The position numbers and the translations under genes are program-made. The notes below the pieces were generated by a model. It was not told the DNA's origin, searched no databases, and saw nothing but the letters and a program-made list of their open reading frames with translations. A stretch of DNA of 37,490 nt, taken from assembly GCF_000718985.1 (NCBI RefSeq), contig NZ_JODL01000036.1, positions 1 through 37,490 on the forward strand. The letters are read 5' to 3'. The DNA is from Streptomyces megasporus. GTDB taxonomy: Bacteria; Actinomycetota; Actinomycetes; Streptomycetales; Streptomycetaceae. Shown piece by piece: positions 22,583 through 30,927 of this stretch. Position 1 is the stretch's first letter. Each line of letters begins with the position of its first letter.

Positions 22583-24739
22583 GTGTCCGACGACACCGAC
22601 GACAACGTGATTCAGCTCCCTCCACGGGACGGTGAATCCGGGGCTGTGCCCCAGGCCCCGGATATCGGGGGGTTTTTCTTCTCCGAGCCGCCCCGTTCCG
22701 ACGAAGAGGGAATTCCGCCGGAGTCTCCGCTGGAGACCACGATGGAATTGCCGCCCGTTCCGAGTGCCCCGGACCCGGGAATGGCGCTTCGGTCGGAAGG
22801 GGCTCCACCGTCGGAAAGGGGCGAGGAAGACGGTGAATACGAGGAAGGTGAATACGTTCAACCGCGTTCTCTTGCCGACCGTCTCGGTGACTGGCTGGAA
22901 TTCCGGCTGGAAAAGGCGCGGGCGCTTCATGAAAGCGAAGCGCCGTTCCGGGAAGCGGAAATCGCGCGGAAGACCGCCATGCTGGAGGCCCGCACCGCGC
23001 AGGACGTTGCGCTGATGGAGCAGAACGCCAAGCTCCACGCCGCGCAGATGAAGGCAAAGGCCGACAAGGCTGCGGCGCGAGGCAAGGCCGACGCGGCGCG
23101 GACCTCCAGCTCTGGCATGGGCGCCGACAAGGGCGGCCGCTCGAAGGCCAGCGGCGGGGGCGGCTCCTCACGCGGGGGCGGCAGCTCCGGCGGCTCGGGC
23201 CGGGGTGCCGGGACGAACGGGTCCGGCGGAGGGCCCGGCCGTGGCTCCGGGGGCGGCAGCTCCCCCAAGGGCGGCGGGAAGGGCTCTGGCGGCTCCGCCG
23301 GCGGCCGTGGCGGGGGCTCGAAGGGCAATGAGTCGTCCGGCAGCTCCCGAGGCCGTCAGAACGGCTCTGGCGGCTCCGGCGCGGGCAAGTTCGGCTCGGG
23401 GAAGGGTGCCGGGTCCGGCAAGGGCGGCGGCTCGGGCAACTCTGGCTCAGGCAAGGGCGGCGGGAAGGGCTCTGGCGGCTCCGCCGGCGGCAAGACGTCG
23501 AACTCGTCCGCCGCCGGCCCGGCGGCGGAGCGGGCCCGCGGCCGCCAGGAGCGGGCCGCCGCCCGGCAAGCGGCCCGCCAGCAGCGGCGCAGCGCCGCCC
23601 AGGCCGCCGACCTCGCCGACCGCAGCAAGGACCGCGACCAGGCCCGCACCAACCGGGAAGAGCGCCGCCGGGTCAAGGCCGAACGGAGGGCCGCGAAGCG
23701 GGACGCGGCGAAGGCCGATGCGGACCGCACCACTCTCGGTGCGGCCGTGGCAGAAGAAGCCCAGCGCCGCTGGGACAAGCGCCGCACGGACGCCGAGGCC
23801 GAGGACGGAGACGGCAAGAACGGCGATGCCAAGGACGGCGACGCCGCCACCGAGAAGACGCCCAAGGACGGCCCTGACGCCGCCTCTGACGGCCGCAAGG
23901 ACACCCCGGCCGATGAGCCGGGCGGGACCGGAAAGGCCGCTCCAGGACCGTCCGGCGGCCCCGGAAAAGACAAGCCGTCGGGCGGCCCCAAGACCAAGGC
24001 CAAGAGGAGCCGTTCGGGGGCGTCGAAGGGCGGGGGCAAGGCACGCACCGGCGGGAACGGGTCCCGCGGCCCGTTCGGGGCGGAGGACGCGGCCCCGACG
24101 TACGACTGGCCCGGCCGCCCGGATGAGCCGCCACGGCACCGACCGGAAGCGGCCGAGGAGGACATCGAGGACGCGGTCATCGTCGACGACCCGGCCGATC
24201 CCTTCGGGGCCCACGTCCTCCACCCGGCCGGTCTGCCGCCCGCCCCGGAGCCGCACACCCCCCGGCCCGGCACCACCCGCCCCACCCCACAAGAGCACCA
24301 GGAGGACAGCGTGGGCAGCACGCAGGTCACCACCACATCCGGCCAGGCCGGCCTGGCGGCCAAGCACCGCACCGACATCACCTTCGACGAGTACCTGATG
24401 GCGATGGCCAACATCGCCATCGCCGCGGACCTCGACAAGGACCGGGCCGAGAACCTGGCGCAGGCGCTGGGCAAGGTCGCCGACGCCCTGCGCGACATGG
24501 CCGACGACCTGATCGGCGACCACAACATCGACATCCGCGTCACCGACCTGATCTGCGACCTGGCCGACGCCGCGGCCCGCATGAAGACCCAGGCCGCCCG
24601 GTGCGCCGAGGAGTGCGGCACCGCGTTCGAGGCCGCCCGCCTGGCGGCCGCCGAGGTCGCCCGCGTCTACGGCGAGGACATCCGGGCCATGGACGACGCG
24701 GGCCTGCGGCAGGCCTCCGCCGCCGCCCACCACGACTGA
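22583..24739 (+). CDS. Large Gly/Ser low-complexity protein
   Basis: Protein of 718 residues, GTG start with GAGGAGG upstream. An acidic N-terminus (to about 95) is followed by a helical segment (LADRLGDWLEFRLEKARALHESEAPFREAEIARKTAMLEAR) and then about 130 residues of Gly/Ser/Lys repeats (GGSG, GKGSGGSAGG). A basic Arg/Ala/Lys helix, an acidic Asp/Lys region and a second disordered region come next. The only ordered C-terminal part is TFDEYLMAMANIAIAADLDKDRAENLAQALGKVADALRDMADDL and beyond. No catalytic motif. It resembles a scaffold; its place between Spd-like and TraB-like genes suggests a part in the transfer machinery. Parts of the Gly/Ser region are near-identical at DNA level (23276 and 23461). 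Confidence 0.65.
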   Translation: MSDDTDDNVIQLPPRDGESGAVPQAPDIGGFFFSEPPRSDEEGIPPESPLETTMELPPVPSAPDPGMALRSEGAPPSERGEEDGEYEEGEYVQPRSLADRLGDWLEFRLEKARALHESEAPFREAEIARKTAMLEARTAQDVALMEQNAKLHAAQMKAKADKAAARGKADAARTSSSGMGADKGGRSKASGGGGSSRGGGSSGGSGRGAGTNGSGGGPGRGSGGGSSPKGGGKGSGGSAGGRGGGSKGNESSGSSRGRQNGSGGSGAGKFGSGKGAGSGKGGGSGNSGSGKGGGKGSGGSAGGKTSNSSAAGPAAERARGRQERAAARQAARQQRRSAAQAADLADRSKDRDQARTNREERRRVKAERRAAKRDAAKADADRTTLGAAVAEEAQRRWDKRRTDAEAEDGDGKNGDAKDGDAATEKTPKDGPDAASDGRKDTPADEPGGTGKAAPGPSGGPGKDKPSGGPKTKAKRSRSGASKGGGKARTGGNGSRGPFGAEDAAPTYDWPGRPDEPPRHRPEAAEEDIEDAVIVDDPADPFGAHVLHPAGLPPAPEPHTPRPGTTRPTPQEHQEDSVGSTQVTTTSGQAGLAAKHRTDITFDEYLMAMANIAIAADLDKDRAENLAQALGKVADALRDMADDLIGDHNIDIRVTDLICDLADAAARMKTQAARCAEECGTAFEAARLAAAEVARVYGEDIRAMDDAGLRQASAAAHHD

Positions 24740-24753
24740 AGGGAACCAGCCCC

Positions 24754-25173
24754 ATGGGCAACCTCACCCCTGTCGGCGCCCACGGCACCGCGGCCGCGCC
24801 GACGGACGGCGACAACCGCTACCAGGCCGTCCAGGCCAAACTGGCCCGGCTCGGCAAGGCGATGGACGAGGCCACGGTCGAACTCGAGGCCCTGCGCCGC
24901 GCCATGCGCGCAGGCGCCGACCGGGCCGAGGGCCTGGCCGTCGACATCGCGGGCGCCGGACTGGACGAGAAGTTCGTGGAGCTGACGAACCAGGTGGCCA
25001 TCGCCCTGGGCGGCGCCGCCACCTCGGCTCGCAAGCTCCACGAAACCGCCGGGGAGGTCTCCGGCCTCGCCCACGACGCACGGCGCACCCACACCAAGCT
25101 CTACAGCGCGCTGGACGAGGTCCGCTCCGGCCGTCGCGAGCGCACCCCCAAGCCGGGCTTCTTCGCCCGCTGA
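24754..25173 (+). CDS. Hypothetical helical protein
   Basis: Protein of 139 residues starting 14 bases after the previous stop, with GAAGGGAA in front. Two long helices dominate: YQAVQAKLARLGKAMDEATVELEALRRAMRAGADRAEGLA and FVELTNQVAIALGGAATSARKLHETAGEVSGLAHDARRTH. This is reminiscent of small helical or methyl-accepting-like bundles but without a diagnostic motif. It immediately precedes the translocase gene, so it may be a helper of it. Confidence 0.65.
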   Translation: MGNLTPVGAHGTAAAPTDGDNRYQAVQAKLARLGKAMDEATVELEALRRAMRAGADRAEGLAVDIAGAGLDEKFVELTNQVAIALGGAATSARKLHETAGEVSGLAHDARRTHTKLYSALDEVRSGRRERTPKPGFFAR

Positions 25174-25194
25174 CCCCGACCCCGCCGAAGTCCC

Positions 25195-25232
25195 CGATGG
25201 GCGGCCCGCCACCGACGGCGGGCCGCCCATCG
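25195..25232 (+). terminator. Perfect 16-bp-stem terminator before the translocase
   Basis: Arms 25195-25210 and 25217-25232 (CGATGGGCGGCCCGCC and its complement) around a 6-nt loop, 21 bases after the preceding stop and 23 before the translocase start. Confidence 0.7.
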
Positions 25233-25255
25233 TCACTCCTGAAGGAGAAGCTCTC

Positions 25256-27373
25256 GTGTCCGTGCCGCGCAGCGTCGCCCTGGAGCGCACCCTCTACACC
25301 CTGGCCGCCCCGGTCCTCGCCGCGGCCCCGAACCTCTACCCCGACAGCCCTGTCAACACGGTCGTGCAGCTGGCGGGCGCCGCCGGCGTCGGCGGCTGGG
25401 TCCTGGCCTACAAGAGCGACGAGCCCGGCACGGGACGCAAGTTCCTGCGCTGGTCGCCGCTCGTGCTCGCCGCCGCCGTCGACGTCGCTGCGAAGAACAC
25501 CGTCGGCTGGGGCCCGTGGTGCATGGACGCCCTGCTCGCCGCCGGATGGGCGGCCGCCGGCCTGCTCGTGCTGCCGCTCTCCCGCACCACCCGCCGCCGC
25601 CACCGGCCCGCCCTGGCCCACACCCCCACCCCGCAGCTCCGGCCCGCCCCCATCACCCCCGTGGCCCCGGCTCCGGTCGACGACGGCGCGGACCCGTTCA
25701 CCCGTGGGGTGCGCCGGCTGTGGGAGCGGGCCGACCACCCCGGCCGCACCGTCGTGGTGACCGTCGACCGTCACGAGGGCATGGAGCACGACCTGACGAT
25801 GCTGCTGCGCTCCGCCGAGCCCGGACGGCCGATTTCCGGACTGACCGAGGCCGCCGTCGCGGCCGCCTTCAGCGTCGACGAATCCGACGTCACCCTCGCC
25901 CCCGCGGCCCGGCAGCCCGGCCGCCAGGGCGGGCCCGGCTGGCTGGAAGTGCACGTCACCCCCGACGCCAACCGGCGGCGTCGCGAGGCTCCCACCGATG
26001 CCGAGTGGTGGGCCGACCGCATCGGCTCCGAGAAGGGCGCCATCCCCGGCTCGGTGTTCGTGAAGAAGGTCCGCGACGACCGGCGCAAGGTCACCCACTA
26101 CATCGCCCGCGTCCCCGACGAGCTGGGCGAGCCGCGCGTCAACCAGCACACCCTGGCCGCCGCGTTGAAGACCCGGTACGACGAGGGCCGGCTGTTCGTC
26201 ACCGTCGACGGCAGCCAGATCCTGGTCTCGCTGTGGGACACCAGCCCGCTCGCGCAGGTCTTCCCCGCCACCCGCGAGCTGCTCACCCCCGACAGCGAGG
26301 GGCGCTGGGTGACCGGCTACCTAGGCAACGGCCAGCCCGCCCGCAACCGCGTCTACACCGACCGGGGCGCCGCCCACGGCCTGTTCGTCGCCCCCTCCGG
26401 CGGCGGCAAGACCCAGCTGATGGGCCTGCACGTCGCGGCCGACGCCCTGTACGGGGCGGTGGTCTGGCTGGCCACCGAGGCCCCGGACGAGAAGACCGCC
26501 GCCCTGGGCCGGCACACCGACCGCTACGGCGTCGGCGCCCTCTACATGATCCGGCTGCTGCGCGCCCTGGACGCGCTGATGGAGATCCGCGGCGCCATGC
26601 CCTGGGAAGACGGACGCGTCCACGACTGGGACCCCAAGCTGCCGGGCTGCCCCTACCGGATGCTGTCCGCCTACCTGGACGAGTTCCTCTCCGCCGCCCG
26701 CCACGGCGACTACGGCGCGGAGATCATGGACCTCGCCGAACGCGTGTCGGTCAAGGGCCGCAAGTACGGCATCGGCATCAAGGTCGCCGGCCAGTCCATC
26801 TACGTCCAGGACGGCTTCACCCAGCTGCTGTGCGAGAACCTGCGCGAGAACTGCATCCCCATCGTGCTCAAGGTCGCCCCCAAGAAGGTGACCAGCATGT
26901 TCACGGCTCTCGGTATCCCGTCCGAGAACATCCCCGACCCCCTGCCCCGCTCCTTCTCCCCGGCCGAGGCGGGCCGGATCGAACGGGTGATGCGCGGCGA
27001 GCCCGAACCGCCGGCGGACTCCAACACCGGCGGCGCCGGATGGATCGTGGAAGCCAAGGAGCCCGAGGTCCTGCGCACCCTGTTCATGGACTTCAAGGCC
27101 GGCATCGACGGCTACTTCCCCGACACCGTCGCCACCCTGACCGACCACGAGATCGCCGAACTCGAAGCGCGCGGGCTGTGGTTCGACTGGACCGAGCCGC
27201 CCCGGCCCGGCGAGTTCGGCCCCGAGCCCGGCGACGAGAACGACGAAGAAGACGGCGACCGACCCCGGGGAGGAAAGCACCGCGGCCGGGACGGAAAGAC
27301 CGAGCCGCACCCCGACACCGTCGCCTCCCCCAGCGAGGCGCTGGACGTCATCAAGAAGCTCACCAACGCCTAG
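25256..27373 (+). CDS. FtsK/TraB-like DNA translocase
   Basis: Protein of 705 residues; GTG start eight bases after GAAGGAG. Two or three hydrophobic N-terminal helices (about 12-50 and 66-108) anchor it in the membrane. The motor domain has Walker A APSGGGKTQ at about 379-387 and a Walker B-like LSAYLDEF at about 470-477, then VKGRKYGIGIKVAGQSI. This is the layout of FtsK/SpoIIIE-type proteins, including TraB of Streptomyces plasmids, which move double-stranded DNA between hyphae and bind repeated sites at the transfer locus through a C-terminal winged helix. Here the C-terminus is an acidic, charged tail without a clear winged helix, so site recognition may need another protein. This is the central candidate transfer gene of the window. 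Confidence 0.82.
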   Translation: MSVPRSVALERTLYTLAAPVLAAAPNLYPDSPVNTVVQLAGAAGVGGWVLAYKSDEPGTGRKFLRWSPLVLAAAVDVAAKNTVGWGPWCMDALLAAGWAAAGLLVLPLSRTTRRRHRPALAHTPTPQLRPAPITPVAPAPVDDGADPFTRGVRRLWERADHPGRTVVVTVDRHEGMEHDLTMLLRSAEPGRPISGLTEAAVAAAFSVDESDVTLAPAARQPGRQGGPGWLEVHVTPDANRRRREAPTDAEWWADRIGSEKGAIPGSVFVKKVRDDRRKVTHYIARVPDELGEPRVNQHTLAAALKTRYDEGRLFVTVDGSQILVSLWDTSPLAQVFPATRELLTPDSEGRWVTGYLGNGQPARNRVYTDRGAAHGLFVAPSGGGKTQLMGLHVAADALYGAVVWLATEAPDEKTAALGRHTDRYGVGALYMIRLLRALDALMEIRGAMPWEDGRVHDWDPKLPGCPYRMLSAYLDEFLSAARHGDYGAEIMDLAERVSVKGRKYGIGIKVAGQSIYVQDGFTQLLCENLRENCIPIVLKVAPKKVTSMFTALGIPSENIPDPLPRSFSPAEAGRIERVMRGEPEPPADSNTGGAGWIVEAKEPEVLRTLFMDFKAGIDGYFPDTVATLTDHEIAELEARGLWFDWTEPPRPGEFGPEPGDENDEEDGDRPRGGKHRGRDGKTEPHPDTVASPSEALDVIKKLTNA

Positions 27374-27460
27374 AGACCGTCGACCGACACTCCGTCAGGG
27401 CCCGGCCGCGCCACGCGGCCGAGCCCTGCACGTTACCCGCCACCACCGAAAGGGACGCAC

Positions 27461-27670
27461 GTGTCCGCACCCCGCACCACCAGCCTGCCCTGCGTCATCG
27501 TCGTGGACGACGCCTCCCTCCTCGACCGGTTCGGCCTTCAGGACCTGGTCGACCGCATCGCCCTCGGCGGCCGCCGCGACGGCACACACACCCACGGACC
27601 CGACGCGCCGCGCCCGCACCGCGCGTTCCTGTCCGAACTCGAGGCCGCCGCCCGGTTGGACGAGCGGTAA
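27461..27670 (+). CDS. Small hypothetical protein
   Basis: Protein of 69 residues, GTG start with GAAAGGGA upstream. CVIVVDDASLLDRFGLQDLVDRIALGG looks like a strand-helix unit; the rest is His/Pro-rich. No family recognised. It follows the translocase gene after an 87-bp gap and is closed by a terminator. Confidence 0.5.
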   Translation: MSAPRTTSLPCVIVVDDASLLDRFGLQDLVDRIALGGRRDGTHTHGPDAPRPHRAFLSELEAAARLDER

Positions 27671-27696
27671 CCACCCACCCCTGGCTCCGTTTCTCC

Positions 27697-27731
27697 GCGC
27701 CCTCCCCACCGCGTCCCGGCGGGGAGGGCGC
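27697..27731 (+). terminator. Hairpin terminator
   Basis: GCGCCCTCCCC (27697-27707) pairs with GGGGAGGGCGC (27721-27731), 27 bases after the preceding stop codon. Confidence 0.65.
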
Positions 27732-27756
27732 CCGCACATGTTCGGGAGGCCGACCG

Positions 27757-28299
27757 ATGAGCACCACCACCCGCACCCCGACGGCCACGCAGGCCGGTGC
27801 CGTCCCGCAGGCTCTCGGCCTGGAGGCCCGGCTGGCCAGCGTCGAGGCGGCCCTGACCCTCCGCCTGGAGACAGCCGCCCTGGCCGTCGAAGTCAACACC
27901 GCCCACATCCCCACCGACCCCGTCGATCTGACCGACGTCGTGCGCGGCCCCCTCACTCCCGCTTCCGCTCCCCGCCTGCTGCCCGACGACCTGTACCCCA
28001 CCCCGGTTGCGGCGCTGCTGCAGCGAGCCGCCCACCGGCTGGAGACCGGTGGCTGGTGCCGCGGCGGCACCGTCGCCGAGGACGGGGCCCGCTGCCTCTA
28101 CGGCGCGCTCCGCGCCGAGGACCCCGGCGGCGAACACCTCGACGACGCCCTGACGGTGCTCTTGGAGGCGCTCCGCCGGGAGTTCGGCCCCGACGTCGAG
28201 ACGGTCCCGTCCGCGAACGACCACTTGGTCCGCGGCCAGGCGCACGCGGTGCGCATCCTCGGGGACGCCGCCGCCCTCGCCGACGCCCGCGGCCTGTGA
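27757..28299 (+). CDS. DUF6197-like protein
   Basis: Protein of 180 residues, CGGGAGG seven bases before the ATG. The second half, LLQRAAHRLETGGWCRGGTVAEDGARCLYGALRA, followed by NDHLVRGQAHAVRILGDAAALADARG, matches my memory of DUF6197, a family of small Streptomyces and actinophage proteins of unknown function with the pattern WC-x(n)-C. The first 80 residues are specific to this protein. It stands between two hairpin terminators, so it may be its own transcription unit. Confidence 0.65.
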   Translation: MSTTTRTPTATQAGAVPQALGLEARLASVEAALTLRLETAALAVEVNTAHIPTDPVDLTDVVRGPLTPASAPRLLPDDLYPTPVAALLQRAAHRLETGGWCRGGTVAEDGARCLYGALRAEDPGGEHLDDALTVLLEALRREFGPDVETVPSANDHLVRGQAHAVRILGDAAALADARGL

Positions 28300-28310
28300 C
28301 CCGCCGGTCC

Positions 28311-28368
28311 GCCTGCCTCGCACCCGAACCCCGCCCTCCTTCGGTGAGGGAGCGGGTGCGGGGCAGGC
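28311..28368 (+). terminator. Long interrupted hairpin
   Basis: GCCTGCC and CGCACCC on the left pair with GGGTGCG and GGCAGGC on the right, giving a 15-bp stem with one mismatch, shortly after the stop at 28299. Confidence 0.6.
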
Positions 28369-28472
28369 CGCCCGGCCCCACACGCGACAAGGCGGATGCA
28401 CCCCGCCCTCCTCACGTGCCACCCCGGATGTGCCCTGCAACTTCCCTTCCACGACGACAAGGTGCGCTCTCC

Positions 28473-29720
28473 ATGCCCCCACACTCTGGGCTCGACTTCC
28501 CCGACGTGGACCTCACCGACGCGTTCTGCGGCGGCGGCGGATCCTCCGAAGGCGCCCGCGAAGCCGGCGTCCGAGTGCGCGTCGCGCTCAACCACTGGCC
28601 GCTGGCCATCAAGGTCCACAGCGTCAACCACCCCGACGCCGCGCACGACTGCGCCGACCTCTCCCAGGTCGATCCGCGCCGCTACCCGACCACCGTCATG
28701 GCGTGGTTCTCCCCGTCGTGCACCAACCACACCATCGCCCGCGGCCGCCGACGCCACGTCGACGCCACTTTGGATCTGTTCGGCGAGGTCCTGCCCGACG
28801 CGGCCGCCGACCGGTCCCGCGCCACGATGTGGGACGTCGTCCGGTTCTCCGAGTACCACCGCTACCGGATCGTGCTCGTGGAGAACGTCGTCGACGTCCG
28901 CGAGTGGATCCTGTGGCCCGCGTGGATCGCCGCCATGGTCGCCCTCGGCTACCGCTTCAAGGTCGTCTGCCTGAACTCGATGCACGCCCAGGCCCTCGGC
29001 GAAGGCGCCCCACAGTCCCGCGACCGGCTGTACGTCGTCTTCTGGCGCGAAGGCGACCGCGCCCCGGACATCGACAAATGGACCCGCCCCCGAGCGCACT
29101 GTCCTCGGTGTGACCGCACCGTCCGCGCCGTCCAGGCGTGGAAGAACCCCGACCGCCCCTACGGCCGGTACCGGCAGCAGTACCTCTGGCGCTGCCCCAC
29201 CACCCGCTGCCACACCGAACTGACCCCCGCCGTCCGTCCGGCCGCGGATGTCATCGACCGGTCTCGGCCCGCCACCCGCATCGGTGATCGGGCCCGGCCG
29301 CTGGCGGAGGCGACCATGCGGCACATCCGCGACGGCCTCGCCGCCCACGCCCGCCCGACCGACTCCGGCGGCCTGACAGTGCCCGACCTGGTCCTGCCCT
29401 ACTACGGCAACACCAGCGTCCGCCCGGTCGACGAGCCCCTTCCCACCGTCACCACCGTCGACCGTCACGCCCTACTGCTCGGCGGGGAAGTGCGCGGCGT
29501 GGAGGACCTGCGGTTCCGGATGCTCACCCCAGGCGAGTACGCCGCCGCCATGGCCTTCCCCGACACCTACCGGTGGCAGGGCACCAAGCGTGAACGCGTC
29601 CGGATGGCCGGCAACGCGGTCACCCCGCCCGCCGCCCGCGATCTGGTCGCCATGGCTGTCGAGGCCCTCACCGGGCAGTGCATCGAGCCGCGTCGGTCCG
29701 ACCTGACGACGGCTGCCTGA
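28473..29720 (+). CDS. DNA cytosine-C5 methyltransferase-like protein with zinc insert
   Basis: Protein of 415 residues. Motif I for S-adenosylmethionine is DAFCGGGGSSEGAREAG (16-32). Motif IV reads SPSCTNHT with Cys 83 as the probable catalytic thiolate, in place of the usual PC. Motif VI is VLVENV (about 134-139), motif VIII QSRDRLYVVF (181-190) and motif X-like VRMAGNAVTPPAARDL lies near the end. Unlike typical enzymes it has a zinc-ribbon insert with Cys 210, 213, 241 and 246. No restriction endonuclease gene is nearby, so it is an orphan methylase, perhaps protecting incoming plasmid DNA from host restriction. Similar proteins with altered motif IV occur in actinophages; modification of free nucleotide or hypermodification remains possible. 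Confidence 0.82.
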   Translation: MPPHSGLDFPDVDLTDAFCGGGGSSEGAREAGVRVRVALNHWPLAIKVHSVNHPDAAHDCADLSQVDPRRYPTTVMAWFSPSCTNHTIARGRRRHVDATLDLFGEVLPDAAADRSRATMWDVVRFSEYHRYRIVLVENVVDVREWILWPAWIAAMVALGYRFKVVCLNSMHAQALGEGAPQSRDRLYVVFWREGDRAPDIDKWTRPRAHCPRCDRTVRAVQAWKNPDRPYGRYRQQYLWRCPTTRCHTELTPAVRPAADVIDRSRPATRIGDRARPLAEATMRHIRDGLAAHARPTDSGGLTVPDLVLPYYGNTSVRPVDEPLPTVTTVDRHALLLGGEVRGVEDLRFRMLTPGEYAAAMAFPDTYRWQGTKRERVRMAGNAVTPPAARDLVAMAVEALTGQCIEPRRSDLTTAA

Positions 29721-29778
29721 CCGCCTGGCACCAGGCTCGGGCGCTTTCCGCGCCCCTTGTCTCGTCCATGTCCGCACC

Positions 29779-29820
29779 GGGGCGGCCGTGCGTGTGCTTG
29801 CCGGCCCACACGACCGCCCC
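29779..29820 (+). terminator. Imperfect hairpin terminator
   Basis: GGGGCGG (29779-29785) pairs with CCGCCCC (29814-29820) and the stem continues inward through CGTG/CACG with mismatches. Confidence 0.5.
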
Positions 29821-29850
29821 GCTCCCGTCCCGTAGAACGGAGAACCCAGT

Positions 29851-30534
29851 ATGTCCCTGACGCTTCCCCCGGTCCGCTCTGGCGCGTTAACCGCCGCGGC
29901 GGTCGCCGCTCCCGCCCTGGCCCTGGGATGGGCCACCCACACCGTGGCCCTCCATCGCCGCCTGGCCGCCGCCCGCCGCGACCCGCTCACCGGCCTGCTC
30001 ACCCGCACCGGTTGGACGGCTCGCGCTCGGCGGCTGATCGACCGCCACAGCAGCCAGGCACTGGTGGTGTTGGTCGACGCCGACCACTTCAAGACGATCA
30101 ACGACACCCACGGGCACGCGGCCGGAGACGCGGTGCTGACCGCCATCGCGGACCGGTTGACGGCCTGGGCAGGCAGCCGAGGGGTGGTCGGCCGGCTGGG
30201 CGGGGACGAGTTCACCGCCGCCCTCCCCTCCGTGCCGCACCAACACCTGGCCCGGCTGGAACAGTTGACCGACGCGCTCGCCCGACCGGTCCACCACGAC
30301 CGCCTGACGGTGGAGGCGGCCGCGTCGGTGGGCGCCGCTTCTCCCACCGCCGTCGGCACCCGCAACCTGGACGCTCTGCTGCGCGCCGCGGACGCGGCGA
30401 TGTACCGGGTCAAGCACACCGGTGCCCCCGGCCTGGCCGGGCCCGAAGACCTGGCCGCGCCCTGCGTCAACGGCCGCCGCGCCGGGCGGCCGGGCACCGG
30501 GGAAGCGGCCAACGGGGAGGTGCGGGCCGCATGA
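29851..30534 (+). CDS. GGDEF diguanylate cyclase, membrane-anchored
   Basis: Protein of 227 residues. One N-terminal hydrophobic helix (about 10-35) is followed directly by a GGDEF domain: RDPLTGLLTR (43-52), VDADHFKTINDTHGHAAGD (75-93, metal and substrate site) and RLGGDEF (115-121, active site intact). It should make cyclic di-GMP from two GTP. The RxxD inhibitory site expected just upstream of GGDEF is replaced by GSRG, so product feedback is probably lost. There is no sensory domain beyond the helix. Its stop overlaps the start of a WhiB-like gene. In Streptomyces, c-di-GMP controls development through BldD, so a plasmid-borne cyclase could hold the host in vegetative growth during transfer; that role is inference. 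Confidence 0.88.
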   Translation: MSLTLPPVRSGALTAAAVAAPALALGWATHTVALHRRLAAARRDPLTGLLTRTGWTARARRLIDRHSSQALVVLVDADHFKTINDTHGHAAGDAVLTAIADRLTAWAGSRGVVGRLGGDEFTAALPSVPHQHLARLEQLTDALARPVHHDRLTVEAAASVGAASPTAVGTRNLDALLRAADAAMYRVKHTGAPGLAGPEDLAAPCVNGRRAGRPGTGEAANGEVRAA

Positions 30535-30902
30535 CCGCCGCCGACACGCTCGCCGATCCCCGCATCCCATTCCCCGACACCGACCGGCCGTTGGCCTGCC
30601 GCCGAAACCCCGAGTGGTTCCGCCACGACCCGTACGACCCCGACCCAACGGCGCGGGCCACCGGCGATCTGGAGCAGGCCAGGAAGGCGTGCGGGCGGTG
30701 CCCGATCGCCCGCCAGTGCCTGCTGTGGGCACTGGCCCACCCCGAGCTGACCCGGACCGACATCTGGGCGGCCACCACTTTGCAGATGCGCGGCGCCCTG
30801 CGCCGGCGCCTGACGCTCCGGCTGGGCGAGGACTGGGTGGCCCAGGTCGCCGCCACGGAGAAAGCCCGCGCCCAGCGAGCCCGCCGTACCCCCGCCCCGT
30901 GA
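30531..30902 (+). CDS. WhiB-like protein with altered turn motif
   Basis: Protein of 123 residues, coupled to the GGDEF gene (ATGA overlap, GGGGAGG upstream). Cys 23, 54, 57 and 63 (LACRRNPEWF, KACGRCPIARQC) give the four iron-sulfur ligands of the family. The normally invariant G(V/I)WGG turn reads DIWAATT, so contact with sigma factor may differ. The C-terminal helix is Arg-rich (MRGALRRRLTLRLG, AQRARR). Pairing with a diguanylate cyclase suggests the two act together on host development. Confidence 0.82.
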   Translation: MTAADTLADPRIPFPDTDRPLACRRNPEWFRHDPYDPDPTARATGDLEQARKACGRCPIARQCLLWALAHPELTRTDIWAATTLQMRGALRRRLTLRLGEDWVAQVAATEKARAQRARRTPAP

Positions 30903-30927
30903 CCGCACCGACGACCAGGAGCACCCG

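Noticed and set aside
23356..24733. Long minus-strand open frames opposite the Gly/Ser gene
   Set aside because: They are a by-product of very high GC at third positions; composition is Arg/Ala/Gly/Ser noise without motifs or ribosome-binding sites.
26321..27310. Long minus-strand frame opposite the translocase
   Set aside because: It overlaps the Walker motifs and conserved coding of the FtsK/TraB-like gene and has no recognisable product.
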